Shown: positions 24,301 through 39,300 of the stretch, in pieces
How positions within the stretch are numbered: the first letter of the stretch is position 1
Layout: the number at the start of each line of letters is the position of its first letter
NCBI GenBank assembly: GCA_002633005.1
Contig: NMRA01000032.1
Span: 228,911-292,910 of the forward strand
Length of the DNA stretch: 64,000 nucleotides
Source of the DNA: Phoronis australis
Taxonomy: Eukaryota; Phoronida; Phoronidae
Direction: 5' to 3'
Program-made: the position numbers and the translations under genes
The notes under the pieces: model-generated
Databases searched by the model: none
Seen by the model: only the letters and a program-made list of their open reading frames with translations
What the model was told of the DNA's origin: nothing

Positions 24301-27300
24301 ACCAATTGTACATTCATTAAAATGCCATTCTGAATATCAATCTGACCACAAGAAACAAATTTGTAAAATGTTTAGGTCAACCATATTACGAAAACTGACT
24401 AAATTAAACTGCGAAGTAAATTTTTGAGCCAGTCAAATTTACAGACTGATCACGATTCACTTGAAAGGTCAATAAGTTTACTTACTAAATATCAAGAGTA
24501 CATAGTTATCCTGAGAATGCTACAGTCACTTCAAATTCCATAAAACAAATGGGAATAAAACTCGGGTTTGGGACTCCGCATGCCAACAGTCTTACTCTGA
24601 ATACAATTTTTGCTCTCGGAGAGCCACCCGGAGTTCTTTGGGTGACACAAAACCATCCTGATTCTGGTCGATCGCCTGATGAAGAAAGAAACACTTGAGA
24701 AAGGCATGAATAAGACTGGTAAGCTAAACACAAAAAGCACTCGAGAATACTTGATGGAGAATACAAACCGTGTGTACAGTTTTTGACCTTGCATAGCAGT
24801 TCGGAATTCCCGGGCAGAAATGTAGCCATCTTTATTTGTGTCGAACTCCTAGGAGAGGAAACAACAGTGTTGAGAGGCAGGGGAAGACAGACAGACAGAC
24901 AGGCAAGGATACTGGCAAGGGATGCAGCCGATGACAGTCGTAGCAATTAATCCATGCTGAACTGTTTCATGCATAGCCAGCTTTTCACAGGCAGTGTAGG
25001 GGTTAACAACACCATTGTTTGCATGGTAGCTTATAGTCAACGACCAGCACAAAACCTTCCCAAACGTCCACTGTTCTGCAGGACAGTGGTATAAATGGCA
25101 ACACATATTCTGCCACAGTTTGTGAAATTAGTATTGTTCATGAAAATGATCTTCAGGCTAACAGCTTGTCCATCAAAGAGGAGATAAGAATTTTCAACTG
25201 CCATGTAGTGGAAATGACTTCACACTTTTCCAGTCATCTCCATGTTTCCATCCTTTTTCAAGCCTTTTTCTTCTGGATTACATAGAATGCAGATTTGTAT
25301 ATCTCAGGTGGTCTTAAAATCAAACTACCCACTGCATGCAGAATGGTTTGCTTTGGTCTGACAATCATAGAGTTAGGGCCAACACTACAAGCACTAGATT
25401 GTTTCAGAGGCATCCTTGCAGGCATTACTACATTCTGCCTCCAGGTGTCACCCCCGATGCATAGCTGGCTTGGCATACTGGTCAGACAACATGCCCGCAC
25501 TTACTATCTGTACATTTTCTGCGCTTCCATGGCCTTTCGAAACTCTTTGGGAGACAGAAAGCCATCGCAATTCAAGTCGAAAGCCTACATATAATTAAGT
25601 CAAAAAACAAAACATCACGTTAACTCCATTCCAAAATCAAACGCACAAAGGTGTGGGATCTCACAAACCAAACACGCTCTCAAAACTATCGTCAAAAATA
25701 AACCACAGTGCTGATCAACTCAGGAATATTAATCAATGCAAACTGGAGTAAATGTAAATGTTTGCATACATGCACGGTGCATTTTTTAGAAAAGAAAACG
25801 CAGATGCAAAACAATGCATTTAACGTAGGGACTCAAGAGGAAGCAATTTTTGGGGCTATTTTAACAATAGTCAGAACAACACACCCAAACAAGGCAAACG
25901 TTATGCAAGAAGGTGCATTGGCTTGTGTTTAGGGAATGTCTAAGAGATAGTTACGCATGGGGGACAAATTAGGTTCAAAAAAGATGTCATCTGGATTAAC
26001 GTTTTGGGTATGTCGGAAAGGTTTACTAGTTCTGGACACTGCAATAGTTGCAGAGAGCAGCTGGAAGTCTGAGCATGCACTGAAAGTAAACACCTGTACA
26101 CAAATATCGATGGCTGTATATTCATTATCAAAATTTGCCAATCCTGAACAATGCTGAATTGAATTAAGGGTCATATGGAAATTATTTTGTAATTTTACAC
26201 AAATTATTAACATTACTATTTCCTAATTGTCAACGACTGACGGTCTTACCACAAATAATCATTATTGCACACAATGTTCCAAAACAGTTCCAAGATGGTA
26301 AATGAAGTAAAAATCTCTTACTGCTAATTTTGATAAGAAATTTGACAAATTAAATCGCAAATTGTCTGTCATATTGTGTGCTCAGCAGGTGAAAACTTAT
26401 ACAAATTCCTAAAAAAATATGGTAAAAAATTCAATTTTGGACAAAATAATCCAAAAAATAGCCATTTTTGCTATTTTTCAGAGGCTTAGTACACCACTAC
26501 CTGACCAGCGCAAATTTTTATCAAAATGCTGTTTTGTGACAGCTATACCACACAAAACTTGCAAACTTTTGTTTCACTTGTCTGTCATATCGACTGTCCT
26601 AAGCAGAAGAACTTTTACTTTAACCAACTGAAATGAATGCTAATCTTAATTGGGTGACGGTGTCTTACTCAGTACGCTTTTAGCCTTGTCAAGACTTGAA
26701 AGAAGGGACGGTTTTGTTGACTGCAGCTTGCTATTCTAATATAAAACACTGCAGTCCCAGTTCACAACACAAAATGTTTCACTCAATCAGACATGAAATA
26801 TCATGAAAACTGATTATTTAATGATTTACCAAGAAAGCCTCCGAAGTAGTAAGACCCTTCATCTTCAGGAAGATGTCAAAAAATTTCAGGATCATCTGAA
26901 ACAGAAAATCACAACAACAGATCTAGAGGTGTCAATTTCATTTTCTCATCCCGAAGCTTTGCCTGATGAAGTTTTGAGAACTGTTAACTGTCCACGCAAT
27001 AAACTTGCGCTGCAGGCATTTAGACGTTAATTCACAGCTTAATTTACATACTCACCATTCTGATGAATCTATTGCCAGAACTGATCTAAATGACATAGCC
27101 AAGATATGCATCCAGAGAAAAGTGTCATTGACAGATAAATGCAAAAACCGGTTACATTGAACAGATAGTGAACTCCGAGAAGACATCTACTGTAAGACGA
27201 TACAATGATAGATATCAGGCTACTATAACCAAATATACGTAAGTCAAAATGACTTTCAGTGAGAACTAGGTCCATTTATTCCATCACACTGCCCATTGAA

Positions 27301-30300
27301 TGGGAAAAATATGGACTTAGAGGTCTGTCTCCAAAATATGTGCTAAGCTTATCACCATAGCTGGACACTGGTCATGTGCAGTGACTTATCTCTGGACAAC
27401 TCTTAGGTATATCAACGAACACATCTCCCTTTAGTATTGAAGTCCTGCTTTAGAAACAGAATGCCTTTGGAATAACTGACAACATGATGCTAAAATACAC
27501 TCAAGGAAACATTACTATTTACAAAACTTCACTACTAAGACGTGTGTCACAAATATCACACTAGACAACTTCTAGAAAGCCAAAAACTGGTCATACGAAT
27601 CATTTCCTTGTGGAATACTTTACGAAATTTATGAGCAGGGTAAATTTTGTCTGGGAATACAATTCCGCACTGCTATGTACAAACCTCGACATTGGAAGCA
27701 GACTCCACCAACGTGTCTACCATCTGTTTACCAATGGGCCCATTCATTACATTACCTAGAAAATATCATGAAATTCTGATAACAAAAAATCAGCAAAAAA
27801 GTTGGTGAAACACACAACCAACGTAAGGCGTAAATACCCATCCACTAAATAGAAATGCTCATTACTTTCCAGTTACAGAATAACTAAGTTTAAGACCTAC
27901 AATTACAAGGGGAGTTATCAGAGAATTAGGTTTTACAGTTTATCGATACCAGAAAGAGAAATATTCATGCCCAATTTGGTTTCCAATGCCATGTTTTTAT
28001 AAAACAACTTCTCTCCACCATTATTTGTGAAAGGGAATCATTTCAAGTTGGGACATAAGTAATTACTCTACTTGACGTGTTCTTCCATTTTTCAAAAGTT
28101 TGCCACAATGCTGCACTGAATACCCAAAATTATACCATGAAAATGTTGTTTAATGACAGCTCTTAATTGCATACCACATTAACAACGAAGCAATTTTTTA
28201 CACCCCAAAAGTAATTGGAAAAAATATTGTTTCCCATTCATAACTACTGATGGCCAGTCATGACCCCCGTGGGGGAATTCTGCTGTCATGAAGGAGAACT
28301 TCACTTGAGTTCAGCCATAATGACAGGGAATTCTGGGTCATTTTATCTGATTATTTTTGTTGTGTATTGTAAAATTAACAAAATAATTCTTTTAAGTCCT
28401 ATTACATTGTAACATGTAGCGCTTACCTTCCAACATGGACAGTAACATAATCATCATTTCCTTCATCAACTTCATAAACTCTCTCAGTAACTCCAACTGT
28501 TCAGGGTCCTATGCAAATAAATAGTTTGTCACCGTTACGATGTTTGATTAAAACAAGACCTGGAGTTTTATTTTTTAGTCAAAAGGAATGGGGACTTGGA
28601 GATTTAAATTAGTAATCTACTTTTGTGCCACCTTTTCTTCAATAATTTTTCAATATCGACCTATAAAAGTATTATACTCCATAAAATAATACTGAATCCT
28701 TATATCGAAATATCAAGTAACCGTTCAAAGTTGTTCAGTTATTCTATCGGATTTTAACTTGTTACCAGCAAAATCTGTGTCAAATTCTTTATTCAACAAG
28801 AACTTTGTTTTGGCAAGCATGTTGATGGAGCAGTGCTGCACTTAGTGATCTCAACATCTGTTTCTGAAATTTCAGGGATATGTAGTTGTTGACCTTAACT
28901 TCACATGACATTCAAAACTGAGAATGCATATACCTCATAAATGCTGAAAACGTAGTCACATACCTTCGAAAGCTTGTCTTGCATGTGAGCGAAAATGAAT
29001 AGGAATCCCCCCACGGCATCCCATAGCCTACTGTGGGCGAGGGCAAGTTGGTTTAAAGAACATGGACCCTGAAACACAACAATAGTACAAGCTGTAATAT
29101 ATAGACGGAACCACATCATTTTGTGAAATAATGTTAAATACTCAAGAAATACATCATATAACTTGTTCTAGACATTCACGTTTACTTACAAGAGGACTCA
29201 GCTACTCAACTCTCCATAGGGGATAATAAAACAATTATATTCTCAGCCAGAATCATAAGCTTTTGATAAGCTAACTGGGACAGCAAAAGTAATAAGTGTG
29301 TGGGATAAAAACTACCCTACCATTGACACAAAGTTATAATGGGATTTGGTGGTAAGGTGTTAATCACAGATATTCCCAGCTCTGTATACTTACTTGAATG
29401 TACTCAGTGAGTGTCCTGAACACCTGTTTGGAGACATTAATGGCACGACAGAAGTTCTCTTTGCCAGCTGCATCGATGGTGGTCTTGTTGGAGTAGTGCC
29501 AGTAGAAATCCATGATGGATTCTTGGATACGCAGCAGGTAATCCACAGTGCAGATGACTATGTTGATGGTGGTGTTGTTACCAGCTTGTGTCCGCAGGTA
29601 GTTCTGGAAGTCTGGTAAAATATACAAAGGATTTCATGCCAACTGTGACCATGAGAGAACAGAAAGTTGACTGGACACTTAAACTACTACTTGTACACTT
29701 ATGGTGATTTAATGAGAAAAAATGTAATGAATTTCAGATGACGATTGTCATTTTAGTCACAAATAAGCTCAAATTAACATTGCACAAGAAATTTGTCATG
29801 AGATCACACAATTGTCCAAGAAAACCATCGCACATTCAAAAGTTACACCTGACCTAATATCAGAAAAGGCATTTTGAAAACTGATATAATACCGGACTAG
29901 AAACTTTGAACACCTGATATAGTGTCAATGTTGGCATATTTTGAACGCCTGTTGCAATGTTTAAGCGTGGATATTTGACCACCTGACATCATACCAGATT
30001 CAAAACAATTTGAAATTTGATACAATACCAGAGTGGGAATATTTTGAAAACCTGACAATATCAACTTGGGAATATAATAAACACATGATATAATTTTATC
30101 TCACCTAAGTTGTGGCCCTCACACAGCAGCTGAAGGAACCTGAACAGTTTACATGTAAACTCTGCATCATGTAGATTCTTAACACCTGCTGAGCCTTCTC
30201 CAGTCATTCCTAGATCTTCTGCTTTATTGCACCGTTCAAATGCATCAAGGTCCAATACACTGGAGAGACAAACGTCCAGGTCATCAAATCATCTTGCCTG

Positions 30301-33300
30301 TATGAATGCTTAGTACAAGCCAATAGTATTCAGACAAAATGACCTAGAATTCTACGGCAAACAATTTATTTGGTGCTATTTATTTTAAGACAAAAAAAAA
30401 TCACTTGTTATGTCCACCATACTGCATCCTAAACTCGTGATTTCACACGACTGACAGAATATTTCTTCAAATATTCGTTTAAGAAAATTTTTACACAGCA
30501 TGAACAAAACTGTTTGAGAGAATTTTCGCTTCCACGTGACATAAATCCCATTTCCTGAAGATTCTCCCGTTATTCAATTCATTGTCAATTACCTGCACTG
30601 TTGCATGAACCCAGCCACAGATGTGAACACACCGACATCTTTTTTGTCCATCATGTGTTGCAGCATTTTCTGAAAAGGAAGGAAACGCTGAATTTTCACA
30701 AAGTACACTGTAATCTAAGAGGAACAATGAAAAATAATAAGACCTTGTTGTTTATTCTCTAAAATTATCTTAAAACTACAAGAAGCGCGATCTCAGAAAA
30801 ACAATGCCAGTAGTTTTGGGGTGGAACCTTTTGTTTTTATTAGTTCTTTACATTTTGGGTTTGAAGCGGATAACTAGTTCACAAAGTGGCTTAGAATTTT
30901 GAGGAGGTTGTGAATTGTCACTGTCGTTCACACTCAACAGGCCTCCTGAAATTGACATGCAAGGTCCGTGAAAGGGGTTTCTTTGTGACCCCTGCTTTTA
31001 GTCATACAACTGTCCCAGTTGGACTGTGCAACTATACACAGCTTAACGAAGGGCTTATGGTCTTGGGTTAGAAGCTAATTGTTTTATTACCCTCTACGAG
31101 CTTTGAATAGCCCAGCATGTAATAATACACTGAGAAAGCATTCCTAATTGTGCTATCTAAAACGAAGAACCGGACAGACTTCATCGATTGCTCCAGAGGG
31201 AAGATTCACTGAAGCTAACTTAATTTATTCTAATTGAAATTTGTGATTTTGATTTGACCTAATTAGCGCTGAGTGGGTCTTTAACAGTACAACACACTTA
31301 CAGCCTGTACATCCGTGTTGCCTCCTTTCAGCAATGAGATACCCAGCTCAATAGTATTAGTCACCATTTCACCAGGAACACCTGGAATAAAGTATTCAAC
31401 AAACTCAGTATCATAGACTTCATATATGAAAACTTTAGATTACAGTACACTATAGTATACACAATTATTGAGCAACATATTAACACATATAAAACCGTGA
31501 TGCAATCTGGCTTATGTACTAGAAAAGTTATTATAATGGTAAAGTTATTATAATGGTAAAGTTATTATAATGGTAAAATTTCTTCAAATTAGAACACAAT
31601 ATGGCAGAACAATAAAATTCTACATTACCAAAATTTTCAGCAAAAGTAAACAAGATAATTTTGATTCATTATTTGAAAACATTACTAAGCACGACTGTTG
31701 GCAACAAACACACAATGCCATAGCGATGGGAGCATAATCTCGATATCCATTCATTAGAAGTTTGTTAGAATTACAATTTATCAAACTTCAACATACATGC
31801 AAGTCTTGTTTGCACATGAAATCTCGAAAATAAGAACTTAGCAATGAGCGAGAACCTTCCATTAACAGGCAGGCGTCATAAAATAAAATTACCCTTCTTC
31901 CCAACAGCAAAAATTACACTACTCTGACATTTCGGCTTCCGCCCAGCCATCATGACCGAGAATTGCGAGTCATTTTGACAGACACTTTTGTCTCGTACTG
32001 TATGTGCGCTCCACTTACCTCGACTTGCACTTATATAAAGCAGCACTAACTCTGCACAACTGCGATCAGCCAGACGACCTTGCTCATACAACAACTTCTG
32101 CTTAGCCATCTCTTGTTCCTGAATAAAAGGGTCACAACATTGACAGCACCATACGAGGTGAAATAACTGTCAGCACTATACAAGGTGAAATAACCGCCCA
32201 ATCACGAGCCACCAGAGCGTAAGGAAACCAAGAACTTCGGATTAAGGCCCAAAACATTCAAAATGAAAGACTAAAAATCTGGGTGAAAATCTAGTAGGCG
32301 AGCATCTTAACCTATAAAACAGATATCGCCGTTCAAGCTAAATGCTTCCGAGAAATCAGATATATTAATTTAATAAATGAGCAAAATTACCACCGCATGT
32401 TCAATGAAATAATCAATTGACTCTTTTAAGAATTTAAAATTGCCCTGAAAAGGATTTAACCAATCAAATCATTCCATAATAAGTCACTGTAATAAAAAAG
32501 TAAATAGTGGTTACCATAGTTATGTAATGCCATCACAACACTGCCTGTTAGTAATATCAAGATGTATTTTAGGATGACAAAACCTTTAACTACACAATAC
32601 AACAAGTGGTTCAATGCTAATATTAGAATCAGGGAAACATCTAAAGAGCTGGGGTTCTTGAATCTAGTGTTCATTAGCAGGACAGGTAGACAGCACACTT
32701 ATAAACACAATACACTGCTCCGTGAATGTTCTATTGGCTCACAGGCATGGAACTAAGAATCTCGCAGGGGCACTAAATTTTGATAAGGGAGTCTAAAACA
32801 CTGAGACGTACACTGCAATATCGGCCATTTTACTTTAAATGCTACTGATGCTTGCTTAGTAAGCCAAAAAAGGACATGAGACTTTTTTTTTAAAATTGGA
32901 GTGGTTTCAAGTTACTTTTTTGAAAAAATCATCAGAAACGACTAAAATCGAAGCTGGGGCACTTGTCTGAGTGAGGAAATACATACTTTACGATACAGTA
33001 CAAGCCAAAAGTAGTCAGACAAATGACCCAGATTTCCCGCCATGACGGTAAGGCAGAAGTTGAATTCATCATGAAAGCAGACTTCCCTTATGACAGTTAA
33101 TGAAGAGGAATGAACAGGAGAGTTAGTAAGGTGGCTAATTCATTTCGTAATTTGAATCTTGTCCCCTTAATTTATTATCAATCATTTCCCTTAAGTAGTG
33201 AGCAAAGATTACAAAACGAGTCCAGGTACTGACAAGAACCAATTATGCTCTTTAGCCTTACGCCGGGAGCCGTTCCAAGAAACAGAGTTGAGGTCATCTT

Positions 33301-36300
33301 TAGTCTAAAGTCTAAGATTTTTCAATGTAAGATGAAAAGATTCTCTTGGAACGGGTCACTGGTTGTGAGATAATAATGACGGTTATCCAGAGTAGCCACA
33401 ATACAGCTAATAAGTCAAAGGAAACGTCATCCTCAACGCAATCTTTGTAACAAATAAAACATACAATATCAAGCAGGTGAGCGTTGACTTGCCAGTCTAT
33501 GAACACTATTATTATTGTTGACAGGTTAATATGAAACTCATCACTGAATACACCACTTGAATATTGTTATAATCTCGCAGTGAAGCATGTAACATGCAAA
33601 AAAAAGATTATGTGGCTTAAATAAGCTTGTCTTAAAATCAAAACAACATATCATTAAAAACAGAACTTGCCGTAAGATCCTGTAAATAAGACCGTGTTCA
33701 TGTTTTTAAGTTTCACAACACACGCTGTTTTGTAGTATCATTTATTCAATACTGTCATGAAATGGTGGTAAGGTTATGTAGAACCCAAGAAAAATTCCAA
33801 TTTTGGTCTAATTCGAAACATCCTATCTCAGAAACAGGAGACTGGATTCACATGAAATTTTAAAACACAATGCCTTATATACTGCTCTCCAAAACGCTGT
33901 TAGGAATTGCTTTTAAAATATTACACTTTTGCATGAAGGGCTTACCACAAAAATTGCATAAAAGGAAAACGAAACAATAATTTAGAAAACTGTAACAGCG
34001 TTTTTGAGATTTTATCTCGATCATGTTTTTGATCTTGTTGTTCAGCAATGAACGCACCTTTCGGTTTCGCTAAATTTTCCTAAAAATCCAAGGCAGATAG
34101 GTATAAAACCAAACATCAAATTCTACTGAATTTCTATTGTCTAAAAATATGTAATTTTGCTGAATAAATTTCTATAGTTTTGTCGTATTTGGCTGAATAT
34201 TCAGACTTGTCAATAAGGTCTTGCATAACCATAAACAGTAAATTTTTTACTGATTTTGACAGTAAATACATGTGATCATGAATGCTTGTGTCAAGAGACA
34301 AAAATAACAATCCCTTGATCACCTAATATACTATGTATTATTAATATTAAAATTGATTTTTTTCATGAAATTTGTTATTAGTACATAAGGCAGTGCTTAC
34401 ATGCGGGATCTTACAGCACAGTTAGATTTGCTAAATGTTAATCAAGCACTTCAACAGAGACACTTAACATTAAAGCTAAATTATGTCAGACACTGTGAAA
34501 CAAATCTGAGCACAACAGACAGTTTTTCGGAATAACTCTCCATAAGACGTGAAAAAACAGACAGTATGACTGGTGATTACATTGTGAAACCTGTTACAGT
34601 AAATATTCTCCAGTTTGGAACAGTCTCTAAAATTTGGGACACCAAAACTCAAGCGCAAATTTAAGTTTCTTGATTCTGAAGATTGAGACACTGGCGACTT
34701 TAGCATTCATCATGTTTCCCAAATATCAGACACTGTAATTTGCATCACAAGAGTATTACAATAAACTTGTCAGTTCATAAAATTGTCTGAAATAGACAGT
34801 GATGCAGCATTTTCACGTGTCTCCTTAGTAACACTGGTTTGAATGAATGTTTGTCATTGATTCTAATTCTTAAATTTGGGACAGAGCAAATATTCTCTTT
34901 TTTTCTGAAATTTAGTGCAAGCCCCAGTCAAGATCAAAATTATCAATTTTTCAGGGTTTGAATCTGGAGAATTTTTTACTGTAGTATGTTTTGAACGATC
35001 AAAGCCATTAAGCCATGTAGCTTTAAAATGGCTGGTACAGAAATCTGCGTTCATACTGCTGTGAAGTGAAACACCTCGCACTGCACAAATCAACAAAACA
35101 CAACAGCTCGGCTAATTTTTTTGACAATTTCCCTTTTTCTTTTATTTCATTTTATAATAAGTATTTTTAAAATATTACCATAATTTGAATAATTTAACAA
35201 TTTAAAATGTCTATTTTTGACTACTTCCGCCAAAAACCCACAACAGTTGACATTTAAACTACAACGATTTATCACAGGGAGCACACGGTTATTAACAGAA
35301 AAACAATATTGATATCTAATCCTACGGGGTGGTTGTGTCAGCGACGGTGTTTCTATGTGTCCGTGTGGTCCACCACAACATAGTCACTATCTACTGTATT
35401 TACATGGTGCAGTGAACTAGTACTGCAAGGTAACACCATACACCATATACCTGTATAGCACTGTCCATTGTACTCTACAGAGGTAAGACAATTATGTAGC
35501 ACAGGGGAATGTTTGTTAGCAATACCGTTAAACGTTACCGAAACTCTTCAATTTATAAAAAATTAAACACGGTTGTTTCTGTAAAAATGCACTATTTTGG
35601 AGTAACTGTTAGAATTCCAATCAAGGTGCTTAGATTATTAGAGAAGACATGGACACAGGTTAAACATAGGAAAAAATTAATAAAACAGATTGCATAAATT
35701 AATTGAGAAATTAATAAATTTTATACACATGTCTAAACATTTCTCACCACAAGATCATAATTATATTAGAGATGAGAAGTCTTTGAGCCACAGTGTCATT
35801 CTTTGGATCTCATCTCTATTCTTTTGTGAGCATTAGACATAGGGGAAAGTGGGGAAATACACATTCCACAAATCACGCACAAATTTGAAAAATGTAAACA
35901 AGGAGTTTGATAGTATTAAACAATTCGCCCTTAATGCAGATCATAATTTTTGTTAGATTTCAAATCCCTAGATCCAAATGTCTAAAAAAGAGACCCATGA
36001 GCCTGTCTTGAAGCCCAACTTCCCTTAGACGTGATAATACAGTTTTGCTGTCACAAATTGTGTTGTCATGAGAACTCACTTGGAAAGATGCTCCTGCATC
36101 TTCTTCTTCCTCATCATCATCCTCATCTTCACCAGTGCAGCTCTGAAATAGTCAACATCATTCGGGACTTACATAAAAGTTATTAAGGCAATCAGCCAAT
36201 CAAACAAACAAGTTAACAAAAGTCACTTATTGTCAGCTTCCCTACCTACAAGTGGAAAACTATTCCCAGTACATAGATGTGTTGTGTCCAAACTACAATG

Positions 36301-39300
36301 GTTCTGCATGTTTGGGACACACGCGCTTTCACGTTTGCGTTCACTGTTAAAATTGATGCGAAAATGTGGCATTGTGTCCTAAACAACAATACACAATAAT
36401 CATTTTTGCAGCACCACAAATGTGTGCAAGTAGTGAATACAGGACTGGAGACAGTTCACTGTTGGTATTGGTCTCCTTTAAAGCACTGAAATGCTCTCTG
36501 GACTGATACCTGTAACTACTGTAGCCTAATAGTCACTATTGAAGCGCATAATTTATGTTTATTAAGAGTTAAACAACACAGATTCAACTAAGGAATTGTG
36601 TCATATGGAAAAAAGACTCCCAAAAGATTAATCTGAGCCCTAATTAGAACCACTACCACACCGAGAGTCACTGACATTATTATCTAATTAAGGCATCAGT
36701 ATGAAACATTGAATGATCTGCTAGCCCATGACTGCCCTCTGGTGGCGACCAAAAGCTAAAGGAAATGACCTTCTTTACTTAAATGTTTGCTTTAGAACAT
36801 ATAAACTTAGAGGATCCTCTGCTATGACACACGACTGCTCTACATTTGCTAATCTGATGAGCAACAACCAACCAAAATGACCATTTAAATGACATACTTT
36901 ACTCAGGATGTCTGCATAAGACATGTAAAGAGGATCCTCAGGTATGGCACATGACTGCTCCGTGGTGGCTGCTCTACTCAGAGCCACAATTAACTGAGAC
37001 AGGGAGTCTGGAGTCTCCTGTTCCTCTTCCTTCTTCTCTTCACCGCCATCTTCTTCTTCTTGTTGCTATATAGACAAAGGAGACATCATTGTTTATGTTT
37101 AGCATATGTCCCGAGAGGAACTAAAAGGCGTTGAATTTACCGTTTTATATGAATTTACCAGCACTGAAATACACCAAAATGTCACTGCGTGTTTAGTAGC
37201 TATCTCCTGAAATACATTGGTGCTCTTTATAAACTGTGGAATTTACCCACAATGCTTCACATTTGGGGAGCATTTTTTCAGCGTTGTTATTGTGCCATTG
37301 CGTTTTGTGTACAGCTGCATAGTACGCATCTGTTTTTAAATTACTTCTGGTCTTCCAAAGCTGACAGAACTGCTATAGGTTGCAGTGCAAGAAGTTGAAA
37401 AAGTTAGAAAAGTACCCATGGATGAGTAAAAACAACATACAGTGAGATTTTCTATCAGCTGCCCCACAGTTGATTCTTCACTTGACAGCCAGATGTCTCT
37501 GTAAGCTTTGAGGAACATATTTATTGCACGGTGCCTATAAACATAAAAACACAAAATTTGACACAAGTCGCTGCACACAGGAACACGTTTGTTTAAAGCG
37601 TTTACTTGTTACCCTAAATGTGACAGTTAGGTATAAACCCTTTAACTTAACATTTCTGAGAGCCATGTTTCAACAAAAATTTTATTATTGAAGAAACAGT
37701 ATAATGCCTTAAGTTTGTGCCTTTGAATACAGTAGTGTCATAAAATTTATAACTGACACACCGTACGTTTGAGCATTAAAGTTGGCTAAAAGCAACATTT
37801 TGCATTAATATCATATTACCTCCATTTTCTGGATTTGAGGGTAAACTGACCACTAACCAAAAAGTTTTTACGATAAATAACCAGGGAAAAGATTTTTTTC
37901 GCGCAACAAGCTAAAATGACTTAGAATATAGTTTGTACACGCAAGAGTAAAGGTCAATTATCAAAAGTGAGCCTAGAAGTCATTAAGCTACATTTCGTAT
38001 GACAAACAGAATGTGAAATTCTTTAGTTTAGGATGCATTTGGCAGAAATGAGGAATTTAATCTTCTCAACGAACATAACGAACTAACAAATTTTCTTAAA
38101 TGGTTTGTACGTTACAGCTGTCACCAAACAAATTTTGAGCAATTCCAACTATATTTTGCCCAAATTGAATAAATTTAAATACTCATACAGCTCTAAATAA
38201 GTCAGGCAGAAATTGCAAACTTTAAACTGAAAAAAATCAAATTAATGGTTTTGAAACTTCCCTTGAACCAATCTGTAACTCCACTTGATCCATGTTTTTA
38301 TCAGGTGCAAAAACTAACGATAAGTCGCTGTATTAAAAAAACAAAACAAAGGCTTCCACCCCAAAGCATGAACCAAACCTTAGTTCCTAAAGATGGCGTT
38401 GAACAAGACTTAAACCGTAATTGTTACTCAGTTGAAATTTGGTTAACATAATACCTGGGCATGTTGTGAAGAGGTATCATTCTAAAACAGGCCATGACAG
38501 CTCGCTTTCTCTGTGATGACACGACCTTTCTCCACTGACCTCGCAGGGATGGGGGAGGGTGCTCCACCTGAAGAAGAGCCATCTCGGCCATTAGAACACA
38601 TGGAAAATAAAAGGTATGGCTCTAGAATGGCCGACTTGATATTCACTAGTGGTGCTTAAGTATTAAGGTACCTCTCTTAAACATCTGAATAGAATGATAG
38701 CAGAAAGCACTTCATCACCATGGGGTCGTAAAATGTCACCAACATGTCAAAATTGCACTTTTTTTCAACGACTTCTAACATTGTTGAGAATACCCATAAT
38801 TTTTAAAAGTATTTTCTGTTGGTAGCTATAGTGCAGAACTTGAATATGACTAAGCATTATTTTGGTACAATACACATATTTGTGAAAAAATGATGAAATA
38901 AAATTTCACATGTCTGACATATTGTGTTCGAAGTTGGTGAGACCTTGCAGCAAGACCATTAGCAAGAAGATTACATAAATGTTGGTATTTCTACTAGGAG
39001 GCTTGCTGTGCAGCCTCACACAGTGAATTTGAAGGTCCTCATAACTCACACAAAAATAATAACAGTTAACTGGACAGAGTGAAATTAAGACAAAACGAAC
39101 ATTAAAAAAACGATGATCAAATTAAAAAGACATTAACATGTAGTAGCAACTACCCCACTTGGATAGATTTAATTTACTACAAAATGGAAGCTACTTTAAA
39201 GCCACCCCACAAGTTACTTTGGAGATGCTTTGAAATTAGGTAACTTCAGAAAAGTCAAGACTTATTTTTATGCTAAGTAGCATATCAACCAGAAATAAGC

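Noticed and set aside
24506-24946. 146-codon minus-strand frame across the EF-hand cassettes
   Set aside because: It reads the cassettes out of their coding frame and runs through splice sites.
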